Shown here: piece after piece, positions 46,348 through 56,667 of the stretch
Position numbering within the stretch: the first letter of the stretch is position 1
Layout: every line of letters begins with the position of its first letter
The notes under the pieces: generated by a model
Told to the model about the DNA's origin: nothing
The model's input: only the letters and a program-made list of their open reading frames with translations
The model's database searches: none
Assembly (NCBI GenBank): GCA_000711775.1
Contig: ARYC01017084.1
Span: 16,209 to 80,208 of the forward strand
Source: Oxytricha trifallax
Lineage: Eukaryota; Ciliophora; Spirotrichea; Sporadotrichida; Oxytrichidae
Length of the DNA stretch: 64,000 bases
Direction: 5' to 3'
Translations under genes and position numbers: made by a program

Positions 46348-48148
46348 TATTAGAATTTAAAAATTTTGATTAGTATGCTTAATTTTAAAATTCAAGTTCT
46401 TACACAATTACTCAACTTTTCAAAAAGAGCGGTTAATCTTCATGGCTTAAATGTAAACCCACGAAATCAAAAATTGATAGGGATTGACTTAACCCTTTGT
46501 AAAGCATCACCAGACTGCCGATAGCATCATTGAGGAAAATAATTAGAGTTCAGTAAAAGAAGTAAACTTTAATATATTTTGCTTAAAAAAGTTTGATAGT
46601 AAAAAATGTAGACTTTCTCTTTATTAAGGTTCTTAATATCCATAACTGATCGACCGTGACTAGGCGGTTCTACCAAAGCATGATTATAACATGAGCTAGG
46701 TTCTCAAGCTTGATGAATTTAGGCTCTAGTGATATCCCTCGATTTATAAGTAAGTCATATTGAACCGATAGCAGCAAAGGTTGTCTTTGTCCAATAGGAT
46801 CAAGAACATCGGTGGCTTTAGTCAACTTGAGCTCTTAACAGGGCTTAAAGAGTTACCCTCAAGTGAAAACTTCTTTAACGGCAACAATAACGTAAAGACC
46901 TTTCAGCATCTGAACTAAAAATCGTATTCCGAGAATCTTGGAGAAACTCTACAACGAGAAATAACTGCCAACTGTTTACTAAAGTTTAAGTTTCTTTCAG
47001 CTGACGACAGGTTTAAGTTCCTGGAGGCTATTTATGTCAGAAACAGCAAAAGTCTTATTGACATTTTTATGTATTTAAAGAATTCCTGCTCAAATTTTGA
47101 ATTTTTTTTAATTTAGATAGTCTTTTCCGAATATGCCATGAGCTATGTGTCAGTATTCGAGATTCAATTCTAGTCAAGACAAGACTTTACGTCGCTTCTC
47201 TACTCTTTTATAACAATGAGATTTTCACAATCGACTTTGAAATGATAAGATCATCGATGTGCCTACTTAAAACTATACCAGATAACTTTACATCTCTGGG
47301 TCTGGCTAGCTTAATTTTCGTGAACGAAATCTAGAAATTTGTAGAGTCCTCAGCTGAATTGGGCAATTTAAATACCAAAACCTTGGTGCCGTCTCAATGA
47401 TGACTAGCCTTTTCTAGTAGTGGTTTGTTGATTTCTAAGTTGTGAGGCTCCTTTCAGGTACTCTGTATATCTTAAACAAACCGTTCATAAGAGTGATGAA
47501 ATAGGATCATGGTTTGGGGCTAATCAGAGGAGTTCCTATCGAAGTTGTCTAGTATTTATTGCTATAAGTTCCTGAGTTAAGCTCAAAACGAAGATTTATT
47601 GTAACGGTTTCTCATGAGGATGATAGATATATTCAACAAATGATTGGTCTTTCTTAATTAAAGCTAGTACATTAGCATTTTAAAAGGCTCGCTTAGCTTT
47701 TACCAAGAATAAAAGTATTTTGGTTCGAAAATTGGAATACATCCTGATGATGGCTTAATACCTTTGCTACTTAATGATAGAAAAAAAGCATGAAGATTGC
47801 AATAAGGTCATAGACGATCTTCTGCTTGAAAACTCTTGAAACCTCGATTACATAATCTCTCTTCCCAAGTCTGCCAATTAATTTACAAAAGAGCATGAGC
47901 AGTAAGCACTATAACATTTTTTTGATAGGAATGGGGAAGATTAATAAGTGTTAAAACTTGCAAACTCAGGTTGTAAGAATTCCTAAAAAACTCTGATTAC
48001 TAGAAATAATTTGAAAAATACCTCTATATTAGTTACTATCTCTGCAACCGCTCTGCCTAAATTATATTCTTGAGTAATCCAACGATCGACTTTTTATCAA
48101 TCTCGGAATGAGAAATGGTAAAACCTTGCTAACTTTGTTCAGCTAAAG

Positions 48149-48955
48149 TGAATAAAGTGATTTAAGAGATTCGATAAATTTAAAATGAAGATTATATTGA
48201 AAAAAAGCATTAGTATAGTACAAGTATTGTCTTAATATAGAGATCATCTTCATCATCATCGTTTTATAGAACTTTTTTTATTATTATCAAATCTTTGAAA
48301 AATATTCGCGTTCTGTACCTGCTATTGAAATGGTAAGAGTCCCCTAGGTCAGAGGTGCAACTGTTCAAGACTCAGCCACTTCTCGCTTTGACACTGCTAT
48401 ATTAGGATTCTTGTTGAAAGGAGGAGACTCCATTTTAATTGCTGAAATAGTTATGATTTTAGAAAGTTAACTAAATTTAATGATTTTTATTAAAACTTTT
48501 AAGTTTTAATGCTTAACTATATTTGATTAAACTAAAAGCTTTAATTTTTAGAGAAATTCTATTAGAGATGTTTTAATTAATTTTAAGATGATATTTATTA
48601 ATTAAAACTCAAAATCATTAAATTTAGTTAACTTTCTAAAATCATAAATATTTCAGCAATTAAAATGGAGTCTCCTCCTTTCAACAAGAATCCTAATATA
48701 GCAGTGTCAAAGCGAGAAGTGGCTGAGTCTTCAACAGTAGCACCTCTGACCTAGGGGACTTTTACCATTTCAATAGCAGGTAAAGAACGCGAATATTTTT
48801 CAAAGATTTGATAATAATAAAAAAAGTTCTATAAAACGATGATGATGAAGATGATCTCTATATTAAGACACTACTTGTACTATACTAATACTTTTTTTCA
48901 ATATAATCTTCATTTTAAATTTATCGACTCTCTTAAATCACTTTATTCACTTTAT
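48149..48955. repeat. large palindrome with a duplicated ORF start
   Basis: Arms of about 350 bp (48149-48497 and 48604-48955) around a spacer of about 100 bp. Each arm carries, pointing outward, the same start MESPPFNKNPNIAVSKREVA followed by APLTQGTF and ISIAG (ATG 48433 on minus; ATG 48665 on plus). Arms differ at scattered bases. Lies inside the SecA-like gene where its Walker A should be. Confidence 0.8.
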
Positions 48956-49486
48956 CTATTTAGCTTTGAAACATAAGAGTCTTGTCATAATCTTTTGCAA
49001 GAATGATCATCTTAGGCAAGAATGATCATCTTATACAAAGGGATGAACGGTTATTTGAGACACTGATTTAACATTTCAACTTAAGAGTAAATTAAAACGA
49101 GTACGATAGCAAAAGTGGATTGTATTACCTTACTCAAAAGATTTTGAAATTTTTGTGAAGATCCACAATTTTAAAATCTACTGACCTAGTCTTCCATTGT
49201 AATTGATGAGCATGATTGGATTCTATTTGAAGGAGCTTTATCTTCAATGTTAAGCCTTAGAAAGCATGCACTTAAAGCAAAACAACTTATAACTATGAGA
49301 AGATCCAGATGATTGATTGATTAACGAGTTATACTCAAATTAAATTATTTAACAATTCACTGTTTAATACTAAAATCAAACCATCAATTTTAGTCGTGAC
49401 GTAGACGTATCTGAAGTGAGTTGATGTGGCAAGTCGTGAACTAGAAAAACTCCTAAAAACCACCTCACCCCCCATTTCACTACTCC

Positions 49487-49713
49487 CTATACCGAAATGC
49501 ATACGAGACAGAGCCTAGTCCCGACTAGGAGTATCCCCCGCAGAGCTCGCATAGATCTGCTTCCTGTAAACAATTAAAGGGGAGTCTGGAGAAAACTCTT
49601 GCCAGGTTCCACCGCTGCTGAGATAGTAGTCTCTGTCCTTTCGCTGTGGTAGCCTCATTAGCCAGACCTGGTGTGGGAGGAAAATCATTATCGTTGGCTT
49701 CTATGGTTCTCAT
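49487..49713 (-). CDS. coding fragment in an isolated GC-rich block
   Basis: The block 49375-49985 is about half G+C in a window near 25%. The minus strand is open for 75 codons from ATG 49713 (MRTIEANDNDFPPTPGLANE, AKGQRLLSQQRWNLARVFSR, LQEADLCELCGGYSQSGLGS) to TGA 49487-49489, and another minus frame upstream reads LHAKDFPALDELPGMSSASQ. Probably an MDS of an unrelated gene, or foreign DNA, inside the SecA-like gene. Not rRNA or tRNA as far as I can see. Confidence 0.45.
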
Positions 49714-50965
49714 CGTCTCATTTTTGAAGGTTGAGCACCACTTTCATCCTGCTCCCTATTACCTAGGAAGCTGAACTCATGCCAGGAAGCTCATCTAATG
49801 CAGGGAAATCCTTAGCGTGCAGACGACTCGAGGAGTTTAGGATCTGACAGATTGAACCCCGCCGACTGGCCCCTAATGCGTTGAACCCAGCAACCCCCTG
49901 CCTACCCTCAGCAGGCCTTAGTGTAGTAGAAAGCTCGATTAGAAGTCTCCAGCCTCGGGCCCCTGTGGGTCACCCTATCCTTATAAATAATAGAGACATT
50001 TTTTAAAGCAGAGGAAATTGATTTTCCAGTGATAAGCTCAATTAATGGTAATAAGAAGCAGCACTTGATAGATGAAGTAGTGGTAAGCAGCGTATAAGAT
50101 TACTTTCAAAAGCATGATGGTATTATTCAAAAGCATTAAAGCCTAGTCTCAATCATAATTTTCGCTTGCTTTTCATACAAGTTGCTTGAAAATTTGTTAA
50201 AAAAGTAGAGTAAAATATTGTTTGTTTTCAGGGAATTTTAACGTGGCTGTAGAATTTAAGCTTCCTTGGAAAGCTCCCTGTGCAACAAGAGATAAACATA
50301 GAAGACTTGGCGTCTTCATGTTTTCTGAGACATAAGGTCGAGGTACTAATATTAAAACTTCTTATAAAGTGAGAAGAATGGTGGGCTTTACTTGATTATG
50401 GCGGACATTTTTCATAGAAGGGTTGAAGATCAAATAGTTGTTAGAGTTGGGAGACTTGATAACAAAGGATAGTGGCACTACCTAGTTTACATCCAAGGAA
50501 ATACTAGTACCATCGAATAGCTTGTTAGACTAAAACAGAATAGAAAGACAACAAAAACAACTTTAAACTACTTAAACTTTATCAAGGCTTATCCCAAGAA
50601 AATGACAACTAAGTTTAGATTGAAACATAGATAGACTAGTATTCACAAATAACATTAAATCAGGCTAAAACATCAAAACATTTATTATTTATAATATGAA
50701 AACTTTAAATTTAATAAAAGAATTAATATAGTTATACGAATACTTAAAGATCAAACGCAGGTGGAGATAGAGCACTCATTATAAATGTAAGCTAAAAAAA
50801 ACATATCTTTATTTTTTTTATATAATCAAAACCCCAAAACCCCTTAGTGAGGTTTATAAGTGCTTTGATTTGTAGGGTATTGTTGGGGTCTTATTGGGGT
50901 TAGTAGAGAAAACGCAGGTTTTTTGTGATTTTAATAAATATTTAATGAGTATTATTGTATTTAAT

Positions 50966-52409
50966 TCAAACAAATTTTATCTGCTTATCTTTGTGGTACC
51001 TCTTGAATCTAGCTCTCTTGAGTGCTTCATGTATGTCTTCTAGCGATTATCTTGGATAAGCTGGAGCTCTCACAATTATCATCTCTACAAGCTTCTTAAT
51101 TTCATTGCAGACATCTTCCTGTTGTATATGATTAGAAGCCAAACTAATTGATTATTTTTCGTGCTTTGTTCCAAAGTAAGACATATTTTCCATATCGCAC
51201 TCTAAGATTATGGCAGCAACTGCCCATACATCCCATTAAACAGAGCCATTAGTCCACTTCTCCCTGATTGGAAAGTATCTTGGAGTGCCAAGCACCTTAG
51301 CCAAAGTCACAATTTCTTATCTTATTGCTCTATTGAAATCAATGACTACAATTTCAAAAGGACAGAGATTTAACATAACATTTTCAGGCTTCAAATCTCT
51401 ATGTACATACCCAAGTTCATGGAGCTCTTAAACACCCTTAATCATTTCTGACAGTATCTCATTTAAATCATCTGGGTATCTATTATGATAGAGATACTCT
51501 CTTAAAGTCATTTCAAACTTTTTCAGTCTTAATGCAACAAAGCCATGCCCAAGAATAACTCCATCAAGTCTAAGCAAGTTCTTAAACTATTTTTTCTAAG
51601 CCTCCCTCAGTATTATGTATTCATTTGCAAATTCATTTTGATACTGCTCATTTTTAATGAGATACTTGAAAGGATATACTTTGTAAGCATACTCATCAAC
51701 CACTATCAGCTTAGCCTTGTTTGGTAAATCAAAATGCAAGTAATTTTCAATACATCTTTCAATATCAATTGCATTCAATGCAGGTATATACATAGCTCTC
51801 TCTTAAAGACATGCTATAAGAGTACCATTTGCTGGCTGATTCATTGATTCAAAACGCTTCTGCCTCTTGAGCCTTTCCTCCTGTTCTCTTTATGACTCAA
51901 GAGAGTTATTTTTTCTTTTAGCAGGTATAATCTTTTAAGTTTCTTTATCTTTAATTAGGAATTCACTTAAGTGGTGCTTTTGCATATGCCTCTTTACTTT
52001 GGCTGAGTGAGTATAAGACTTCATGCATTTGTGCATTGGTACCTTCCATCCACTTTGTCATGTTTAAAATAAATCTTGGCTTTGCCAGAATGTACTTCTT
52101 TAATGTGCCTCTTCAAACTCGACTCAGTTGAGAAGAAATTTTAGCAGTCTTCACATTAAAAGGTTTTAATTTTTTCAATTGGTTGCTGTTCCTTATCTTC
52201 CTCAACCAATTCAACTTATATTTAAACTCCTATCTCTGCACTCTACTTCTTGTTTTAAACTTATATTTTAAAGACATCAGCTTCAAACTCTAGAGCTCTT
52301 AGCTCAACCTCCTTTTCAATATAAATTACTGGTTTCTTGGAGGAGCCAAAGTTGAGTAATGATTGACCTGTTCCAAGAGAAACTCCCTTACGATTTAAGT
52401 TGACGCCAT
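50966..52409 (-). CDS. TBE 1 57-kDa-type zinc-finger / protein-kinase-like protein
   Basis: C2H2 finger CEDCQNFFSTESSLKRHIKE (then VH), a second finger CMKSYTHSAKVKRHMQKH after a frame change, then a kinase-like domain: DRYPDDL-type helices, QELHELGYVHRDLKPENVML with an intact HRDxKxxN loop, IVVIDFNRAI where DFG is DFN, and VQWDVWAVAAIILEC. Stop TGA 50966-50968. Loss of the DFG Gly and the lack of a clear Gly-rich loop leave activity open. In TBEs this gene may act with the transposase in germline excision; role unproven. Confidence 0.88.
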
Positions 52410-52992
52410 GTTTAAATTCAAATTTAAATTTCGATTATAAAGCTCTAATAACTATTCTGGCTATAGTCACTCTGTATAGGAGTTGATACGACAACAATTA
52501 CGGTTGAATATAAGGTGTTAGAGATCATATTTATGCTTAGTTTATAAATATAATTTTTCTAATTTCATACTTAATAATTTCGATTTAGGTACCAACCAAG
52601 TAAAAAATCGAGTTGGTACTGGTACCAATTAGGTTTTGAACCATTTTGGAACTTTTCCATTAAAACCTCATTAGTTTAAAACTAAGTAATAATTAAGTTT
52701 TGGTACTATTAAATTGGTCAATTAAATTTAAACGAATTAAATACAAGTACTAATTAAATTTAAACAAATTTAGTACTAATTTAATGGAACTAAATTGATA
52801 ATAATGGAACTCCATCTCTAAAGTTTGATACAGCTTCTGCCAGCTTTCTCCACGTATCTTTACCAGGTTGACCTCCTATAAGATGCCCATATTATACTAA
52901 GATTTTTAATTGTAGGATCCAGAACTCTATATATTATAATTTGAAATTCAATAAGAAGAGAAGGAACAAGGAGGGAATCTATAAGTACTGCA
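52410..52992. promoter_or_regulatory. divergent intergenic region of TBE 1
   Basis: About 580 bp between the divergent zinc-finger/kinase and 22-kDa genes, with short repeated motifs (AATTAGTACT / GGTACCAA / TTTAATTAGTACTTG in both orientations) that recur as AATTAAGTAC in TBE 3. Probably a shared promoter. Confidence 0.5.
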
Positions 52993-53759
52993 ATGAAGAG
53001 GGTTGAAGCTTAAGAAATGATCTCAAGATTTAGAAGCAAGGAGATCTCTATCGATACCTCACTTAGCATGGTAAGCATGTGACAAATACTTAATCATATA
53101 CTATAGTGGGTTTATTCCTTCCAACGATGGAAGGTACCAAAATTTCATTCTTAAAAGCTATACTCTGCGATGAGAAGAAAGCATTTAAAAACAATGAAAT
53201 AAAGTTGATAGATACACCAAACTACCCAGAGATTTCAGTCACTAATCTCTACGAGGATGCGATGAATGATGAAGAATTGGTTGTTTATCTTCCTACCAAG
53301 AAACAACTCTCCAACAAGCTTCCAGAAAGGAGCTTCTTCTTTGGTGTTCTTGGCACTTTAAGAGAGAGTTATCTCAAAGAGATCATTGAAGAAGATCACA
53401 AAAAACGCTACTCTATTTTCCTGAAGATTAAAAGAAGCAAGGCATACTAATAAGTGAGGCCTGGCTCGCTGAGCTTAAGAAGCATCCTTACCTCTCTAGT
53501 AAGCATTGATTTAAACTTTATAGGGAAATCTGGGACTGGTATATTCCTAATGAAAGAGAATGCAAAGGTTCACAGAGAGAGAAAGTCAAAGAAAATATAT
53601 GAAGTTAGCAAGAGACTTTATAAAGATGTTTAAAAGCCAGATGAAATGAATATAGATGCAGGTGCTGGCACTAAGAGAAGAAACATGGGCCCAGGCAAGC
53701 CATAAGAAGAGGAGAAGAAAGAGAAGCCAAATCCCTTTCTGGGTTAATTTTATATGTGA
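52993..53759 (+). CDS. TBE 1 22-kDa protein
   Basis: ATG 52993 MKRVEAQEMISRFRSK, one-base shift, DLYRYLTQH, intron 53071-53106 (GTAAGC to TATAG), then FLPTMEGTKISFLKAILCDE, LPERSFFFGVLGTLRESYLK, a shift, ILISEAWLAELKKHPYLS, a 25-nt intron (53499-53523), and a basic tail GKSGTGIFLMKENAKVHRER, NPFLGQFYM, TGA 53757-53759. Aligns with the ORFs at 36772, 57720 and 63912. Function unknown. Confidence 0.87.
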
Positions 53760-53765
53760 ATATAT

Positions 53766-54830
53766 TCATTCGTTTAAATCTAAAACTTATTTATAAATAT
53801 TCATTATTCCCTCTCTAGCACAAATTGTTGTCTTATTTATGCTCACTCTCTTACAGCTGCTTTGAATTAAGTCAACTGTATCGATGGGCAAGTCATGCAT
53901 AAGATGATACAGCAGCAGCTTCTTGTAGTGAGTCTTGATTTAGCTCCAGTAGAATTCAATTCCATTAAATTAGGGGCTATAAGGAACGTTGTATACAGGA
54001 GTTATGTTTAACTCTTCATAAGCTTTCTTAGACTCCTTAGTCTTATGAACTGAAAGGTTATCAACAAACAGGATTATCTCTTGGTTACTATACTTCTCTC
54101 TGAGCTTATGTAGTAACTCTATATACTACTCTCGCTTAATAGAGCGAGGGTGAATAACATAACTCTCTAAGCCTGAATCTTCACTTATACCAGCTAAAAT
54201 TGCATGGGTGACTACCTTCACTTTTTAATCATAGACTTCTATATTATCATACTTCTTATACCAAGACTTATTAATAAAGGTGTTGAAGGTGAATACAGCT
54301 TCATCAGCGTGTATGAACTTGATGTTATTAGTAATAGCTCTCTGCATTTAATCATATATATAGTTTAAATTATTACTATAAAATGGCACTGTAAAATCAA
54401 TCACTCTCTTCACTCTGTTGACAGTCTTGAAAGTAATACCATTTCTTCTATAAATATTGGCTATAGTCTAAGGAGAGATACGCATGTCAGGAAACTTGCG
54501 ATGAAACATCACAGCTCGCTAGTCTAATGGAAAGTGTGCCCAATACTTCAAAGTCTTCGAGTCGCAGAGGTAGTCAATATGGTGCTGTGAAAACTTTTAT
54601 TTTCTTGCAGGATGCTTTCAAGTGCCTGAATTAAAATGCTAAACAGCTAACATGCAGTGATACCTAACAGTAGAGGCACTCTTGTGTAAGAGCTTTGCTA
54701 TAGCTGCATAATTCAGTACTGGTTTGACTTAATCTATATTAATACTCGTACCATACCTAAGCTTAAGCAGTAAATCTAAATATTTCTCATCATATATAGA
54801 CCCTAAATTTCGCTAATTTCTATTTCTCAT
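53766..54830 (-). CDS. TBE 1 transposase (42-kDa type)
   Basis: 354 codons from ATG 54830 (MRNRNQRNLGSIYDEKYLDL) with no frameshift and one TGA at about residue 79. N-terminal HTH-like YAAIAKLLHKSASTVRYHC, ISPQTIANIYRRNGITFKT, then D,D,E residues in IKFIHADEAVFTF, EIILFVDNLSVHKTKESKK and VPYSPQFNGIEFYW. Stop TGA 53766-53768, 7 bp from the stop of the convergent 22-kDa gene. TBE transposases act in germline DNA elimination in Oxytricha (established). Confidence 0.93.
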
Positions 54831-54950
54831 ATTGCAAATTGGCCTAATTTCTCTACTAACCCCAATAAGACCCCAACAATACCCTACAAATCAAAGCACT
54901 TATAAACCTCACAAAGGGGTTTTGGGGTTTTGAATGGTCCTACCTAGTAA

Positions 54951-55093
54951 GACAACAGGTGCAGCTGGACTGGTGCTTCGCAGATTGACAGAGAGAGAGC
55001 AGACATAGAAGTTGAATTTGACGATAAAGACGAAGAAGAGGTTAATTAAGAGGAAGAATAGCAATAGTCATCGAGATTTCCATTTTTGATTAA
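54951..55093 (+). CDS. acidic coding fragment right of TBE 1
   Basis: Open with TAA/TAG Gln: SWTGASQIDRERADIEVEFD then DKDEEEVNQEEEQQQSSRFP. It could be the acidic tail of the SecA-like gene that stops at 50,700 left of TBE 1 (the copy 2 tail has ETWGAGQKHDEM... and an acidic Gln-rich stretch), which would place TBE 1 inside that gene. Confidence 0.45.
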
Positions 55094-55209
55094 CACAATA
55101 AGTTTTAGTATTAATGTGATTAAAATAATTAATTAATTAAAGATTTCGAATTATAAATCATAATTCTAATGAATCGAAAAAGGAATTAAAGGGAAGATTT
55201 TCTGTTACA

Positions 55210-55500
55210 ATGACCCCTATAGACATTGTCATAAAAGATCACTGTGATTAAAAAGAAAAGAACCATTAACAGCTTTAAAAGAAATAAAATGTTGAGTCTT
55301 TGCATTCTGTGAGAAGGTTATTTAACGTAAACGAGGAGGAAAAGTAAAACATTTAATGTATAGATGAGTTACATACTCAAATTTTCTAAAATTTTGATAT
55401 CAAACCCTTTAATTCTTCGTAGTTCACTTCTTTCGATGCAACAAGATTCAATAAGAGCCATAACCTTTTGCATTTTTATTTATTTATATAATTAAAATGA
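55210..55500 (+). CDS. Gln/Asn-rich coding fragment, function unknown
   Basis: ATG 55210: MTPIDIVIKDHCDQKEKNHQ, NVESLHSVRRLFNVNEEEKQ, CIDELHTQIFQNFDIKPFNS, FDATRFNKSHNLLHF, TGA 55498-55500. The frame is also open upstream (NSNESKKELKGRFSV). The minus strand is open too but reads as Leu/Phe-rich, a shadow. Confidence 0.5.
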
Positions 55501-56140
55501 ATTGAAATAATAAATTAAATTAAATCTTGTTCAAGTCTTTTAATGGTCAATCTATATTTTTTTTTTATAAAGTACATTAATTCTCGCGTCGGTAAATTTT
55601 TAAAATTTGCGACTTATTCAGTCGATTTCATTAAATTAATTATAATAATATAGAATAATATATCCTTTTATTATAAGTTAAGGATTCAAAATCTCTTTGA
55701 TTTATTGAAAATCCTTAAGAATCTATATTAAACCATAAAGAATTTAGAAAATTAGAAAAAGAATGAAACTTAGTTTAAACTTCCGTAAAAATATTATATA
55801 GAATAATTTGAGGGTGCTTTTGTAAGTTTTTAAGAAAAAACATTGATGTTAAAGGATTAACTGATATTAAAATGATTTTAGAATCTTTAATTTACTTTTG
55901 ATAAATATATATTAATTCTTTAATTAAATGAAATAATTTAAAAATCCCAAGCAAGAGTCAGCAAATATTAAAATTTGGCGACTCCGATGCTTAATAAATA
56001 TATTTATTTTATATTTAGATTATTAACTCTATAGATTAAATTTTAATAATCACATAGTTTCAAATATATTAGCTTAAAATATAGATTATAGGAAAAATGC
56101 AAAAAATCATGACATTTTCTGATTGTTTCCTAGAGCTAGT
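55501..56140. other. AT-rich spacer, no gene seen
   Basis: No sustained frame on either strand. Confidence 0.5.
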
Positions 56141-56530
56141 ATGAGTTTGAACCAAAAGAGGATAACAACATCTGATAAAAAAGTGATTCTTGCGCTATTA
56201 GAGGGTGGGAATTATTATAATGATTAAACCAATAAAATTGAGATAAGTAGCGACTCATAAACTTAAAAATCCAAGCTTGAGATGAAAAATTTGTCTCCAT
56301 TTCAAAGCCCTCAATTATTGAAAGATTAGTCCTAAAGCTTCAAGTTGCAGATTAACTCATTTGACCAGTGAAAATCAGTTGATTATAATGATTCCTTGTT
56401 GAATTATGAATTAGAATTTATGATCAATGCTTATCCACAATTAGCATTGAAATTTAATCATTTTGCAAAATTTTTAATATAAGTTAAGTCTTATTCATTA
56501 ATAAAACCTCGAGTTTAATCTAAGAGCATT
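56141..56530 (+). CDS. coding fragment cut by TBE 2, function unknown
   Basis: ATG 56141: MSLNQKRITTSDKKVILALL, EGGNYYNDQTNKIEISSDSQ, LSPFQSPQLLKDQSQSFKLQ, INSFDQ, then TGA 56369-56371, with the same frame continuing KSVDYNDSLLNYELEFMINA, YPQLALKFNHFAKFLIQ up to the TBE 2 end. Probable first MDS of a somatic gene next to TBE 2; the TGA would suit Trp. Confidence 0.5.
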
Positions 56531-56667
56531 CAAAACCCCAAAATCCTTCAGTAGTTTGATTGAGTTTTTGATTGATAAAATTAGACTATTAGTGCATACT
56601 TTATTAGGGTTTTAGTATGGTTTATGTAGGGGTTTAATGTTTAAATATTAGTAATTTAAGTGAGTAT

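Larger units (their letters stand above)
46442..50700 (+). pseudogene. third SecA-like ATPase gene, free-standing and interrupted
   Basis: Reads from ATG 46442 in pieces that follow the transposon SecA-like protein in order: QYPQLIDRDQAVLPKHDYNM (copy 1: EYPDLIDKAKLILPNNNYNI), a helical region to about 48,060 (FLSADDRFKFLEAIYVRNSK, TIPDNFTSLGLASLIFVNEI), Walker B SSIVIDEHDWILFEGALSSM (about 49,190-49,250), EEIDFPVISSINGNKKQHLI (50,010), FMFSETQGRGTNIKTSY and DQIVVRVGRLDNKGQWHYLV (50,310-50,480). The Walker A region is not found: a palindrome occupies its place (48149-48955), and a GC-rich block (49375-49985) splits the two helicase halves. Several TGAs and frame changes. No 10-kb-element ends flank it. 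Could be a somatic gene with eliminated insertions or a relic. Confidence 0.72.
50827..54932. mobile_element. TBE transposon 1 (complete, 4.1 kb)
   Basis: Ends CAAAACCCCAAAACCCC and the inverse GGGGTTTTGGGGTTTTG, with AAT on both sides (50824-50826, 54933-54935), the TBE pattern of telomere-like termini plus 3-bp duplication. Subterminal inverted block TGAGGTTTATAAGTGCTTTG. Encodes the three TBE proteins: zinc-finger/kinase (-), 22-kDa (+), transposase (-). Confidence 0.97.

Noticed and set aside
49375..49985. rRNA or tRNA gene as the reason for high G+C
   Set aside because: No rRNA core motif or cloverleaf seen, and an open coding frame with plausible codons covers it.
51545..51793. Plus ORF at 51545 and the isolated minus ORF at 51596
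   Set aside because: The first is a shadow; the second is part of the longer TBE 1 kinase gene once TAA/TAG are read as Gln.
55140..55480. Minus-strand frame with membrane-like Leu/Phe segments
   Set aside because: Complement of the Gln/Lys/Asn-rich plus frame at 55210-55500; the hydrophobicity is an antisense effect.
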